From Lanius collurio (taxonomy: Eukaryota > Chordata > Aves > Passeriformes > Laniidae), in NCBI GenBank assembly GCA_020086605.1, contig JACBWW010000012.1:15105913-15169912 (forward strand): a stretch of DNA of 64,000 bases. Reading direction: 5' to 3'. The translations under genes and the position numbers were made by a program. The notes beneath the pieces are model-generated. The model did not search any database. It had not been told where the DNA came from and saw only the letters and a program-made list of their open reading frames with translations. Shown here one piece after another: positions 25,001 to 38,000 of this stretch; position 1 is the first letter of the stretch, and each line of letters starts with the position of its first letter.

Positions 25001-26678
25001 TTGAGACACGGGACTTGTTTGGTGTTTATTTTTCCCTTCTGAAGCACAATGAGTCGGCACCCCTGTGAGGACATTTTCCAAAGGAAGGTGTTGTCTGTGA
25101 CTAGAGCTGTGCCTACAGCATGGTCATCAACAGCTGTGACAGAAAGCTTACCTAGGTGAGTTTCCACAGGCGTTCTCAGACTCAACCATCGCTCTCATGC
25201 TTCCAAGGGTCATTCCAGGCTTGGTCTATGTTACAGATTTTGATACAAGAAAACCTCCCATAGTCTTTCAGAAGAGATTTATGGCTACCAAGAAGGTCAA
25301 ACTAAGGCTGACCCTGTACCAGTTCCTTAAATAGTCCAAGGAATTGCTGCTCTACTGTGCTGATGGAAGCAGCGATGGAATCTTGCCTGCAAAAGCACCA
25401 CCAGTGCAATGGCTGGTGACCTGCTTTTCCAACACTGTTCCTAAATGTGGGATAACAGTCCTAACTGCTTTAAATCGGCTACTTCCATCTGAATACAGAA
25501 AATTAAGGTTTTTGAGGAAACAGTAAGTGTACTAGAAGTATAAACTAGCAAAACTGAGCTCAAGTTGTAAACAGATTTATGTTTGCAGTATGTACCTACT
25601 TAATCCCCAAGCCAAAAGCTATCTATGACCTCAGAGCACAGGACATGAAAACACTGACCTACTCCCTTTACACGACTACAGGTGAGTTTCTGTAGGCATG
25701 AAGCCAACAGTAAACATTAAATCAATGCAAATGGAAAAGTTTTTCTTTCAGAAGATATCAGGAGTTTAAAACATTGGGAAAGTGGGCTTGCAGGTAACAC
25801 CACTATTTGAGTATTACAGGTGCTGTAATTGCTCATCCCCTCCCTCCCTCCCCCAAGATAATACAAGGCAACACAAATATTCTCATTGAAAAAGGACTCT
25901 GTACAGGAAATGACTGTACATCTGATGTGACTACAGAATCGAATGCGTGACAAAATGATTCTGCTCCCACTGAAAAAGAGAATTCAACAGGGCCCCAGCA
26001 TTACAGGTTCAGCTGAAAACAGTTGATGCAAGCCCAAAAGAGTAGAAACTGCACTGGCAATTATGACAATTATCTGGTTTGGACTCCTTTAGATTTGCAG
26101 CGTAACAAAGGCATTTTATAGAGCAACATTCAGGAGAAAATGTTATCCAGGGAAGAACTGCTCTTCAAGCAAGATGGGAGAGTTTAGGAACATGCACTGC
26201 ACTTGTTCTCCAGATAGCAGCAGTTGGTCCTATTCTTTGCCCTTTTTGATATGAATCACAGCAGCAACAGAGAGAAATGTGTACTTAAAAAAAAAACAAC
26301 CCAGAATTATTTATGTACAAGAAAAACATTTGAAGTATTGTGCAACTTATTTTAACTATTGAAACTCACTAAGAATGCTGTTGCTAATAAATAATAAACT
26401 CTTCCCTGTGTTGCAAAATTCAGAAACTACTATGCTTAATTCTCAGTATAAAAGGTATGCCTCTAAACCCTGATATCTGTTCCAGTTTACGGTCTTTATT
26501 TCCCCTACCTTTTTTTAAAAAATTATTTATTTTAACTGTGATACTTTGTGGGAACTAATATTTATCCACAGTTTTACTCGGTGTACCCACCCAGAGACAT
26601 CCTGTGTTTTGTGGAGCTCTGGTTATACCAATATAATACAGCAAAATAATAATAAATTAAACAAATGTATATGCATTT

Positions 26679-26709
26679 AAAAAAAAAGAAAAAAGAAAGA
26701 AAGAAAAAA
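26679..26709. repeat. A-rich/GAAA low-complexity run
   Basis: A-run passing into repeated GAAA units within the ZNRF2 3' UTR candidate. Confidence 0.8.
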
Positions 26710-28947
26710 CTCAGACAAAACAAAACCCCACACTGTCAAATGCTGGTCTCCACACAAAGACACCAAGGGTTTAGATGCAAAGTACTACAGATCCTGCCAC
26801 CAAAAAAACATTTAAACAAGGAAACATGAACTTGCTCACGTTCAAAAAATTAAACACAAATCCCACCTTGATGTTATCTTGCCCATGCCTATAAAAACCT
26901 CTCGCTGTTCCTACATTTTCAGTTATTCATTTACACTTCAGGAGGCAGCCTGGAGATGAGAGTAGTACAATAAAATAATTACCTGAAACATCTTTAAAAA
27001 AATACCCGTTAAACAAATTACCTTAACTGGCAGCACTTAAAATTGGTAATTATTTTCTTTTTCCTATTTTAAAAAAAGTTGCATAGCTGTAAGATTTTGC
27101 TTTGCTGCATTTCTTTCTGTCGTTTTTACTCACAAGCAGTAAAAGAGACGTTTTAGTTACTTAAATAGCAATACAATGTGCAGATTTCAACAATCTCTAT
27201 AGCTTGATCAATATAAATTAGTTACCTGTGTTGGTTTTACTCTTTGGACTGCATTGTGACAAAGGTTTAGTTACAAAACTTTGAAATACAGTATTCCTAC
27301 ACAGAGCGGTTTATGTTTTCTGTTCTTGAAAAAAGTGAAGAACATAAAACAGGGTGTGAATTCAGTAAATTAAGGTCACACTTTAGATTTTATTTAGTTT
27401 GCCATTTACTGTTCTTCAGCCAATGAGAAGGTGAAAACGTTCCCATTCAAATCTGGGGCCGTCCTCCTGCAAGGATCTCAGATAGCTCGTATCGAACGTC
27501 TCCGCTTCCACTGGAGGCAGTAGGGAACATGTCCAATAACTCGCTTCTTCACAGAACCAGAAGTTAGGCTGAAATTAGGAACTTTGGCCTTCGATACAAA
27601 ATAGTGTCAGTAATGTCTGTGGGGAGTAGATTGTTACAGGATGTGCAGCATTTTCAAAATCCCTGTGTGTCCTTTGCATGAGTGTTTGGTATACTGAGCA
27701 CTACTGGCAAGTAACGGTGTCTGCAATGCTTTCTCCGTGTCTCTGTCCATCTTTGCCTTTTTCAGCCACAAAGAACTGTAAGTCTCAAGCCAGGCACGCT
27801 GTGTTCAGCAAGGGAACCTCACATCTCCTATGTTTTCTGATCAGTGGAAGCAGCTGTTGGAAAAGCAGAAGACAAAATACCATCATTTCAGCACAGAAAC
27901 CACTCTAACAGCATGAGCACAACCACTGTGTTTTCCTTCACCTTTTTCCTAAGTCCCCAGTTATTACCACCCCTGCTGTGAAAAAGGCAAATAGAATTTA
28001 ACATGAGGCTGGACAGCCATGAGCATGTACAGAGTCAGAGGTGTTCATGAACAGCATGCAGGCTTTCTGCCACAACCAGAGATTGGGGGCACGATAGGAA
28101 ATGCGTTTGTTTATTCACTTTGGCTAACACTGCCCTGAGGTTAAAATTATTATCCCCATAGCAGGATATCTTCCTTGAGGTTTTCTTTGCTACCCCTACA
28201 ACACAGACACATGAAGCAATGTGAAACAAATGCACAAATAAATGCTAATGATGAATACTTCAGATTTTTTTCATTTCCCTCAGAACAACAAACCCAAACT
28301 ATCAGCTACCAGACAGAATTTCAGATATCTCTATTTCTCTAAAAATTATGATTGTTGATATGCTTTGCAATGCTTAGGGGCAGTAGTTTAATGTAAGATA
28401 AAGTTTCTGAGTTAGTCAACTAAAGAATAAAACTATCCTTTAGCTTTTAACACAGATTGCAGATCTGCAATCATTAACACACAACATAAGCTAGAAAAAT
28501 GTGAAGTTCTGTGAGATGGGATGGATAGAAACATGTCAGCTTTTTTTTATTTATTTATATGCTTTAAACACTCTGGAATGCATTAACATGAAAGTAGTTT
28601 TGAAACTACCTAGCGTCAACTTTCTCATACGATTCCAAAAGCTTTCTGTTAGAAATACATGCCAGTACTCATGGAACAACCCAAAATTACACAAGTGTAT
28701 TATTTTAATTTTGTTTCATTTCCATGGAAAAAATGCTCTTAAAAAGTTAATGCTAAAGCTTTCTTGACACTGACTTGCCACTTTCCAGTACTAAAACTGG
28801 AAAGATCATGCCAGGTAAGGATGTAGAAACCTTTTGCCTACACTGCAATATGTATCCATGCTTACTGATTAATATTGTAGTTCTGAGACTTAGTAGCAAA
28901 TTCACAAACAGAAAGAAATTGTATGGTTATTTCAGATAATCAAGATA

Positions 28948-28953
28948 TTTATT
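28948..28953 (-). terminator. Proximal polyadenylation signal candidate, ZNRF2
   Basis: AATAAA on the minus strand only 43 bases after the stop codon, followed by a T-rich stretch. If used, it would give a very short 3' UTR. Confidence 0.4.
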
Positions 28954-28996
28954 GTTGCAACATAAATAAATATTACCTAAAAATATGAATCTTGTC

Positions 28997-29054
28997 TTAA
29001 TCTGATGGATGCTCAGGGCAAGATCTATTTACTTCAAACCATTCATCTATGCAG
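28997..29054 (-). CDS. ZNRF2: ZNRF2 last coding exon (second half of RING)
   Basis: Minus-strand exon; the coding part is 58 bp. The acceptor is CCAACAG. It encodes (G)-C-I-D-E-W-F-E-V-N-R-S-C-P-E-H-P-S-D and then TAA. It supplies RING ligands C6, C7 and H8. The sequence matches the near-invariant ZNRF C-terminus. Confidence 0.96.
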
Positions 29055-32000
29055 CTGTTGGATACAAGATAAAAAATGAAAAAAAAAATGACATGAATAT
29101 CAGTAACATTTAGCAGTAGGATATGAATATAAATTGGTTTCTCAATTTCAACGACTAGAATTTTGTACTATACAAAGAACTATTTGCATACACACACATC
29201 ACTGGAAAAAGTAATAACCCCAAACCACAGCAGTACTTAGGTATTAAACACTATTGAAAACCTAAATTTCTTAAGTGTTAAAATGTTCTAAGGCAGCATT
29301 TTACAAATTACAGATTTTATACACAACTGAATTCACTACAACATTTTCATCTTGATTATATCATTCATCGACATTTTACTTTCTGTAAAGTACAGACACT
29401 TATGAAAATGAAATATGAAACAGATTAAAAAAAGCATTTCCACCTCTCCCTGCCCAGCTCCATTAGAATTTGAGAAAATGTAAGCCCACACGACCTAAGC
29501 TCCTCAGCCATAATGCACACTCCTTCCACATCCAAGTGAATTTGCAAGAATGAGAAGATTGTAGCAGGGAAAATTAACTTCGAATATATTTGGGGGACAT
29601 GCAGAAAAATGTCATTTAAAAAACATCTTTAAAGTTGCTGCTGCTGTTTCTTCGTTGCTTATTTTTAAATGCAAAAAGTAGCTAAGTTTTAGCACTTCTT
29701 TAATCACCCCTTAAGAAGAGCTACCCCATAAATGCAACCTTCTGAAATTGTATATCCATCCTACAGAATACTTGCCCTTTATGATATATGCAGAGGCAAG
29801 GCAGCCGTGCTATAGTATCTCCTTGCTGCAGCTCTTCCAGGCATATTGCACACTCCCCAGCATCTTTACTTAGCACATCCTCTGAGGAAAGAGCACAAAG
29901 TGAAATGGTTAAAAGTCAGACTACTACAGGCAAAAGGGTCTTTATTCAGAACATCAAGGGCAGCTACAGAAGAAGGTACTTTTTGTCCTGCAGAAAGGCA
30001 AGGATCAGTAACACACTTAAGATTCACGATGAGTACCCATGCTCAGTCTTCAACATGGAAGTTAAGTTCAAGCATGAATGTAACATTTCTCTGGACAAGG
30101 CACTGTAAAGTAACCAGGTAAAGTTCCTCTTAACTTCTAAACACTTAGCCTGTCATTTGCTTTTTCTACTCTCCCACTCATTTCTCTTCTATACATCTGG
30201 TTTTATTTGACCAGCCTTGCTGGTACTCATAGTTCACACCTTCAACCTCTTTTCACCATGCTAGCATGTTCTACATCCCATCCATCATTTTCTCAGTGTA
30301 AAGTATGCAGCTGTTTACTGTGGGAATGTGAGATTTCCATGAAGGAAAGATCATTGCTGTATGACTCCTGGAGACACTGATTTTTTTTCAGCATTACCAA
30401 GTCTCGGAACAAAGGAGGAAAAGTAAGTTACTAGGAATGCAAAAGAGTTGGCCTTCACTAAGAAGTTTCTGGGAAAACATATTATTTTTAATAAAAACCT
30501 TCTCTCTTGGACACTTCTCTTAGCCAGAATGTGGGATGCAGAATTCAGTCTTAGCATGAAGCAAAATGGAAGATCACCTGTTTGCCAGATGCAGATTAGA
30601 AATCCCTGTTAGACACAATCTCACAGAGTCCAGAGGGGCACTCCCAACAAGAGACCACATAGCAATCAAACTGGCAGATCAGAAAGGTGCACACTTGGCA
30701 AAGTGAAGCCCATGTGTTCAAGTTTCCATGGTTCCATGGGAAAAGCTTCCCTTTCTTTGCCAAAAGGCACCTTAAGCGACTGCTTATGGAGAGTACTTTT
30801 TGCAGCTACAACTGAGAAACCAGCAGCTCTCTGCTGTTCTCTCCAGCGCCTCCAATACTCACCCCACTGGCATTCCAAACATAGAGAATGACAGGCAGCT
30901 AGAAAGCTACTGTGGCAGCAAAAAAGACAAAGGAAATCAGGTCTACATTGTTTCCATTGAATGACAGCCAGCTGTCTTGCAGGTGCTTGAGTTTCTAAAG
31001 CAGTGCTTATTTCAGTCTTCACTATATTCGCTGGTTATACTAAAAATACTATGTAATGCCACATGTGTGGCACCTTCATGGAGATGTGAAAAATATCTAA
31101 CATGAAGTGTACTCCTATAAAGAAAAATACTCAAAACAAAATAATAAACTATATCCACCACAACAAAGAAAATTTTTAAAATGTATTTTACACATGGTAA
31201 CATTATTGGTGGGGGTCATATTAAAAAAACTCCTGTTGTTCTATCAAAAGCTGTAAGCTTCTCAGAACATTAGAGATACTAAAGAAACAAGGTAATTTTA
31301 AACAACACAAAATATTTTAAGAATTCTTACCTGTCAACTTGCCCAGAAGAGAGTGCTAAGGATAAATACTTCCTTGAGGTTGGACTTTGTTGTTTGGGTT
31401 TTTTTAAATAAGAAGAGATTCTAATATCTGACACCAGGAGGCAAATACTCTCCAGACATTGTCCTGCTACACAGATATCAATCTTTGCCTGACACTCTCA
31501 GACTTTACCATCCTAGACCATCTCTCTGCACAACTTTACAAGAACTCCTGTGAGCAGTTCCCACAGATAGATTGTAGGAAGTAGCACCATTAATAATTCA
31601 AGCATGTATCATACATACATACAGAGCATACTTCATAAAAGTAGTTTTTTCCATGGAGTCCCTTTATCAGATCAGCAACTGCTACCCAAACCAAAATGGA
31701 ACTAAGATATCTCTAGTGAATTAAATCCCAGTCTCATTCCCTCAAGCACTCTCAAGAGGGAAGCATTTAGTCAAGCTTTGATAAGAGAAATTAAAAAGCT
31801 GTCCGATAAAAATACAGTTTATAAAAGAAAGCATTCCTGTGAACGGCTTTCCCATCATTCTCTATTGTACATGTCTGGCTTATCCTGCACTCCCCACACT
31901 GCACAATGCTTGAGTCTGAACTCTCACTGAGCAATTTAACGAGATTCTGTACCTTTTGGCTAATGTTGGGGCATGATGCCAATTTAAACATTTGTATCTC

Positions 32001-35000
32001 CCACCAGTCCTGGCGTAAGTGTCTGACACGCCTTTTATTTTCCCTCCGGTATTCCTGTACTCTTCCTCTTGCCAACACTGGCCCTACTACACAAGTCCCT
32101 GGCAAACAGCTTGCCACCTCCCTGGCTTCACCCCAGGCTTTCCACCAGGCACACACTAGGCTTTGCCTAGTCATGCCAGAGGGAGCTGGTGTGAATGACG
32201 GCTGGCTCAGACTGGACCTCAGAAACATGGTGCAGTTCTGCCACCCCTGTAGAAGAGGTTATGTTAACAGGTCTCAATGCTCCTCTTCCTCTGGAGTACT
32301 GAGAAATCAGCATTCCCTGCTTGGGTTAACCTCATGAATTCTACCTAAGGCTCTCGGATGTAAATACTGGAGGAATGAGTACAAAAAAACAACTGCTGTA
32401 AATGCCCAAGTGTAACTTGCACATTAACATACTCCAAGCTCATATAATTAAACTCATAATTAATTACACATGTAGAGCAATGACAGCAAAACCAAATCCT
32501 TCATGGACTTAGGACACCTTGGATCCAACTGTTTTTTGACCATTTTAGGTGATTCAGATCATCAATCTCAGATAAAGAAAAAGAAGTGAATAATCCTGTT
32601 AGACCTGGATCCAGGCAGAATTTGTTCTGTACTTGTTTTATACGGCACTCACCTACACCAACACTGGCTTGTATCAGATGGAAGTCAGTTTAAGGGCCAT
32701 TTAACAATGACTTCTAAACATATCTGTTACAGAAAAATCTGTGTATCATTTTGCACTGAACCACTGCAGTCAGAAGTGGTTTTGTGTTTCCATCTTTTCC
32801 TGCATCAGAGTGATTCAGCAGATACATTTTTTATAATTTTTCCTTTAAAAAATGCAAACAAACAACAAAACACACAAACGAAAAGAAATAGTAAAGCAGC
32901 TTAAAACTTCATCCATATTATGATTAAGACATTTATATCAGTGTATTACCTAAATGAAAGTGGGAAGAGGAAATAGACCACATTTTTCCATTTCGCCCAC
33001 ATGTGGGTACATATACAAATACCACACCCCCACATCCACATGCACTGCACCAAACAGGAGGTAAACACTCCTCCACCTTCCCAGCTACTTGAACAAGTAC
33101 TCACTAGCCAAAGACCGGAGTCAAAGATGAAATCTTGCAAAAGAGCATAGTATATCCCTCCTGAGTCTGCTCAAGTACTTTTTCCTCTTCTCCTCTATCC
33201 CTGGTTATTACTGTTTTAGCTTCTGTTTATCAGTAATTTTTCCTCCTAAACTTCTGCTTTTATCTTTACCGGAAAATAAATTCTACTCCATTTCTGCATT
33301 TATTGCAAAATAGGTAGTAGAAGATTAAAAAACAGGCAACCTGGCAATTTTGCACATACTTTACGAACTAAAAGCTTTTCCCAGAACTTTCAAAAATACA
33401 TCCAATAATTATGAAAGCCACTAACTCAGCCATGATTAGGATTATAGGCAATATCTGTGATTAAAGTGCCTTTAAACTGAGGACTGCAAAAGCACATGCA
33501 CTGCATACCTTATGGATAAGGTAATTGAAATCTGTGCTGCTACTTTTTGTTTTTCCTTTTAAAACACAGGCAGATATAGCCCTAGGCTCAAGAAACCAGA
33601 AGTCACAAATCATGGAGATGTCAATGTATTTTGGGAGATATCACTTTATAGCTGCAGTATTTTACTTTTCTCTGGGCATTCACTGGAAACAGAGCACCAA
33701 GTTAGAAACACCTTGGCCTAATTCAGTATGACAACTTTTCAAAATGTCTGTATTTTTTCTAAAATTTAAGACCTTAAATGTCTGTAGAAGTTGCCACCAC
33801 AAGTGGCTTACTAGTGAAGGACACCACAAAGGTCAATCCTTTTGGGAACACAACTGAAACTTTATTGAAACATACCTTTTGAACAGTGTTGTATCAGCAC
33901 TAAAATTGGTAAAAAGACAGCCATTAAAAAATACTAATGAAATTTTATTATATAGGACATAATTATCATGTATCTGCTACACATGCATTTAATTTTGAAG
34001 CTGATGACTAAAAACTGCCTCAGTAAAGTACTAGAGACTGTCTTTGCTTGTTTTCAAATGGAGTATGTAGAGCTCTAGACATCTAGAAGCCAATACATTT
34101 GTTCAGATATATAGCATTAATTCATCCATATTACAGAATTTATTCTACATTTTTACTGCTATCACCTTTGCTGACATCACAAGGAGTCAAGAAGGAGCTA
34201 CACATTTCCACAGATATACATCTGTTTTTCTCCCTCTACCTTTCTTTCTGGTTGTTTCTTACTATGCTTTCCTCCTCTTTACACTTATTTTCCCTAAAAT
34301 GTATTCTCTCTAGACCTGTATTTTCTACCACTCCTCCTGCCCTACATCATCTCATTTAATTTTCTGTTGCAAAGCAGGCACTAGAGAAAGGATGGAGAGA
34401 AATAATATTAACTATCTGACACAAATAATATGGACAGCCTTCTTATAGGGGGTTAATATCCTTGGGAGAATTAGACACTAGAATGGAAGGATGCAGGATG
34501 TGCTTCTCTTATGTAGCTCAGCAGTTGTCTTTGCAAACTGGTATTGACTCCAAGCAAAACCTGTCTTTCCCAGTCCACCCTAAGCACTGGGAGAGCCAGC
34601 ATTTTCTTTGACCTTCCAGCTGTTTCTCAGTACTCTGGCTGCCACAAGAGGAATACTGTTGATTCTCTGTGGATCATTCCTGGATGACCAGGTCAGCCAT
34701 CCGCTGCTGCTCAAAAGTTGAGGCAGAAAGTCACTCTGAAGGAGAGCTTATTCTTTAGTGCTCAGAGCTCTCAACAGCAGGAGGAACATCATTCAGTAGT
34801 CACTGCAGATGCTTTTTGTGCCACTCAGCTTTCACAGCTATGAGGGTCAGTCAGCAGATTGAGCAAGGCACAGCTGAAGCCATTAGCTTAGCTCTCCTAT
34901 GAAGACTGCACCTTCACAGCCAGAAGTGAAACTTCCACTGCCCTCAGCAGGGAACACACCTTCTGAAGAAGAAGTGGGTTCCTGATTAGAAACATTTCAT

Positions 35001-38000
35001 TTTGCTCTAATATAAGCCACCTCCTCCATATCAGATATAAAAGGGAAGATATTTAGCATCCAATGTTCTAACTTGTACCACAGCTAAGCAGTTTTCAGGA
35101 TTCACAACACCACAAAGTTGAGCAGGTGGGAATTCAGTATTTAGCTCCCCCAAATAACTTGAATCTAAATTTCCTTTATGCTGCTGAAAAAATCCCAATA
35201 TGCTTGTGCTAATCAAACAAGCACAGGTTTCAACTTTTTGTGCATACAATAACCCCAAACACCACTGCATGACTCATGTGGTAATGCCTAGAACTTATGC
35301 AATCCAAAAATACCTTCCCAGCCACAATACACAAACCCTAAACCTCTCTAAAGCAAGCTAACAAGCTACAACAAATGTGACACTTCATCAAATACTGACA
35401 AAGTGCTTGATGAATTACTGGCTTGAGGGATGTCCTGATGTTTGGCATCTCACTCTTCACCCCTTCCAACATGGCAGCCCATTATAATTTCCTTCTCAAA
35501 GTCCAAGCATCATCCTTGTTTTCCAATTCCCTCTCATGTCGCTCAGTATTGGTCCAGGTTTGAGATAAGTATATACAAACAGATACCCGTCATGAAAAAC
35601 TTCCTGCACAAACATTGTCTAGTCTTTCATGCTCCCTCTTCTTAAAACACAGAAGTAAAGGGGAGGGAGCACACAAAATAAAGGGAAAGTTGCACAAGAA
35701 AAGTATTTGCAGAATAAGGTTTAAGTGGCAATACTTGTATAGCAACACCAGGCTAAGATAGAAGGAGGTGGCTGTAGAAATTTCACTGTTTCTTAGCTAA
35801 CCCACATTTGAAGAACTGGATTTAAATTTTTGTAGGACATTCTGAGTTTAGTAAATTCTGAGAAATAGCTAGATGCTTCCTGTTCAGACAGATAAAAATC
35901 TATGGTAGAGAAAAAATACTTCTGGCTAGATGAAGATAAAAACTGAAACAGTAGTGATAGAAATACATTTTAGCGAGCAGGAGTAAAAAAAGCCTGTGTT
36001 GCATAGTTGTAGTTTACCTAAATAGAATTGTATTCAGGTAGCTAATTAATATAGAAGGCAGAAGCATTTGCACACTGAGGAAAACAGTTCTTCTGTGGAG
36101 AGACTTAGCTTCAGCAACTACAAGGGAAACTCAGCTAGAGCTGTATGACACAGGGTGTCAATACAAGTTGTGGTTCTGAAAAAAAAATAAAATTAAATCC
36201 CACATATGAAAAATACAGCTTTGATACAATGTCCAATTAAGGTGTCTTGCTTGCAGACAAAGTCAAGTTTGCATCTCAGGGCTCCCAGTGAAAGAGGGCC
36301 AAGTTGCCAGAGAAATAAAGCTCCTCACTTCCAAGAATCAGCATCCACAGCCATTCCTGTGCTATCATGATCAGTGTGCCAGCTTTCTCGGTCCATATTT
36401 ATCCTTCTGGCAGAAAGTGTTGGGGTGAAATAGGCATTTATACTAGATAAATTCTATCAGCTCAACTGGACATGAAATGTCTTGTCCTCTTATCTTGACA
36501 TTTATTGCCAGTGACTGTGCCTTTCCACAGTAATTCAAGATTTGCTCTCAATACAACTATCTGATTGACTCTAAAACTTCTACTTAAGTATTTCCAATGC
36601 CTGTTTAATCAGTCTGCTTGCAGTTTAAGATGCCTTTGGACATTAAATCATCTCAGGGTAGCTAAATAACTTTCTCCCATTGCACTGACTTCTAAAGGCA
36701 ACTTCTATTCACCACATTTGTAAGTACCATGTCTTTAAATTGTCACATTTTAGCCTAGGTATGGGCCAAAGAGCTGCACCTGTTCATAAATGAACCACAA
36801 ATAAACAGTCTTGTCCCCCAGAACCGGATGTAGACTTTTTGCCAGACTCACCCATCTTGTACTAAGTCCCCACTTCAAGTGAACTGACATATATTTGTTT
36901 TTTGAATGACTAGAGGTACCTTGAAGAGTCTTCCTTGGCATGCTGTGTTTTGTCCCAAGGCTTACTCTGCTCCTGTCAGAAACACTGCTTCTGGGAAATA
37001 ATACTTCTAACTATTGTCTTTTCAGGAAGCGACTGGGTAAAAAAGTCTTGAATGCAGCCGTAGAAAACTTCTGCCCCACCGTGAAATCCCACCATGAAAA
37101 GTGTAGCCCAGCACATGTTGCCTGAAACAAAGCTGCACATTGCAGCACACGGAATAAGGAAGCTGCCTTCAGGCCATTTTCTTGGTTTTTCATCAGTACT
37201 ACATGACCTCTCAGGTTATCGGGTGTTAATCTTGAATGTCAGGAGTTAAAAGCAGCATGTAAAGAGGGTAAACCCACGAGAAACAAAACAGCAGCAAAAC
37301 AAGATACCTTAGGAAACAGCGTAAAGAAAGAATCACTTGGGGAATACATCCTCCTTGGCTCCCATCAGGTAAGAATGATTTACACTTCTCAAGGCTGAGT
37401 TTACCATCAAAAGGGTTCTTACACCACAAGTATGCTACAAAAGGAGGAGCGGTTGATTAAATGGCCAGAGGCAACCAGCACGTATTGCTGACAGTCTGCT
37501 GCATTTAGAGAGGATTGTTTCTTACAGGGAGCTGGAGATAGAGCTGTGGGGGACAGAGGGATGAAGGAAACTTAGAGAAGCAGACAAGAAAGAAGAGTGG
37601 GATCCACGTGTGCAGATCTTCTATTGTTTTTCTTTGTTCAGGAGTAAAACAAAGCAATATATTTGAGTGTTACTTATATGCACCCACCAATCCATACCAG
37701 TACTAAGAAACTGCTATGGTAGATGAAAAATCAATTTAGGCCTGTTAAAAACTTGGGACTGCAATCCAGAAATCCAGTTCCGATGAACTATAGTTTCTGC
37801 TTAAGCAACGGGCAGGGTCACCAAAAAGGGTACATTCAAGAAAAAGGAGAGACCCCCGAATTCCAGCTCCTCTTGCATAGCAGATAACTTCTTTACCAAA
37901 GGTAAAGAAACAAAATCCAATACCAAACAAACATACCAAAACCCACCAAAAAACAATCACCCAACCAACTAACCAAGACAACAAATAAATTCCAACCCCA

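Larger units (their letters stand above)
22020..28996 (-). other. ZNRF2: ZNRF2 3' UTR (long form, candidate)
   Basis: AT-rich non-coding sequence follows the ZNRF2 stop on the minus strand. Several AATAAA hexamers occur in it, for example 28948-28953, 25025-25030 and 22040-22045. The last one sits in a typical 3'-end context, reading TGTAATAAATCTTTTG on the minus strand, with T12 about 40 bases downstream (21991-22002). I infer a long UTR of about 7 kb, but the mRNA may end earlier. No protein-coding exon recognised inside. Confidence 0.5.
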
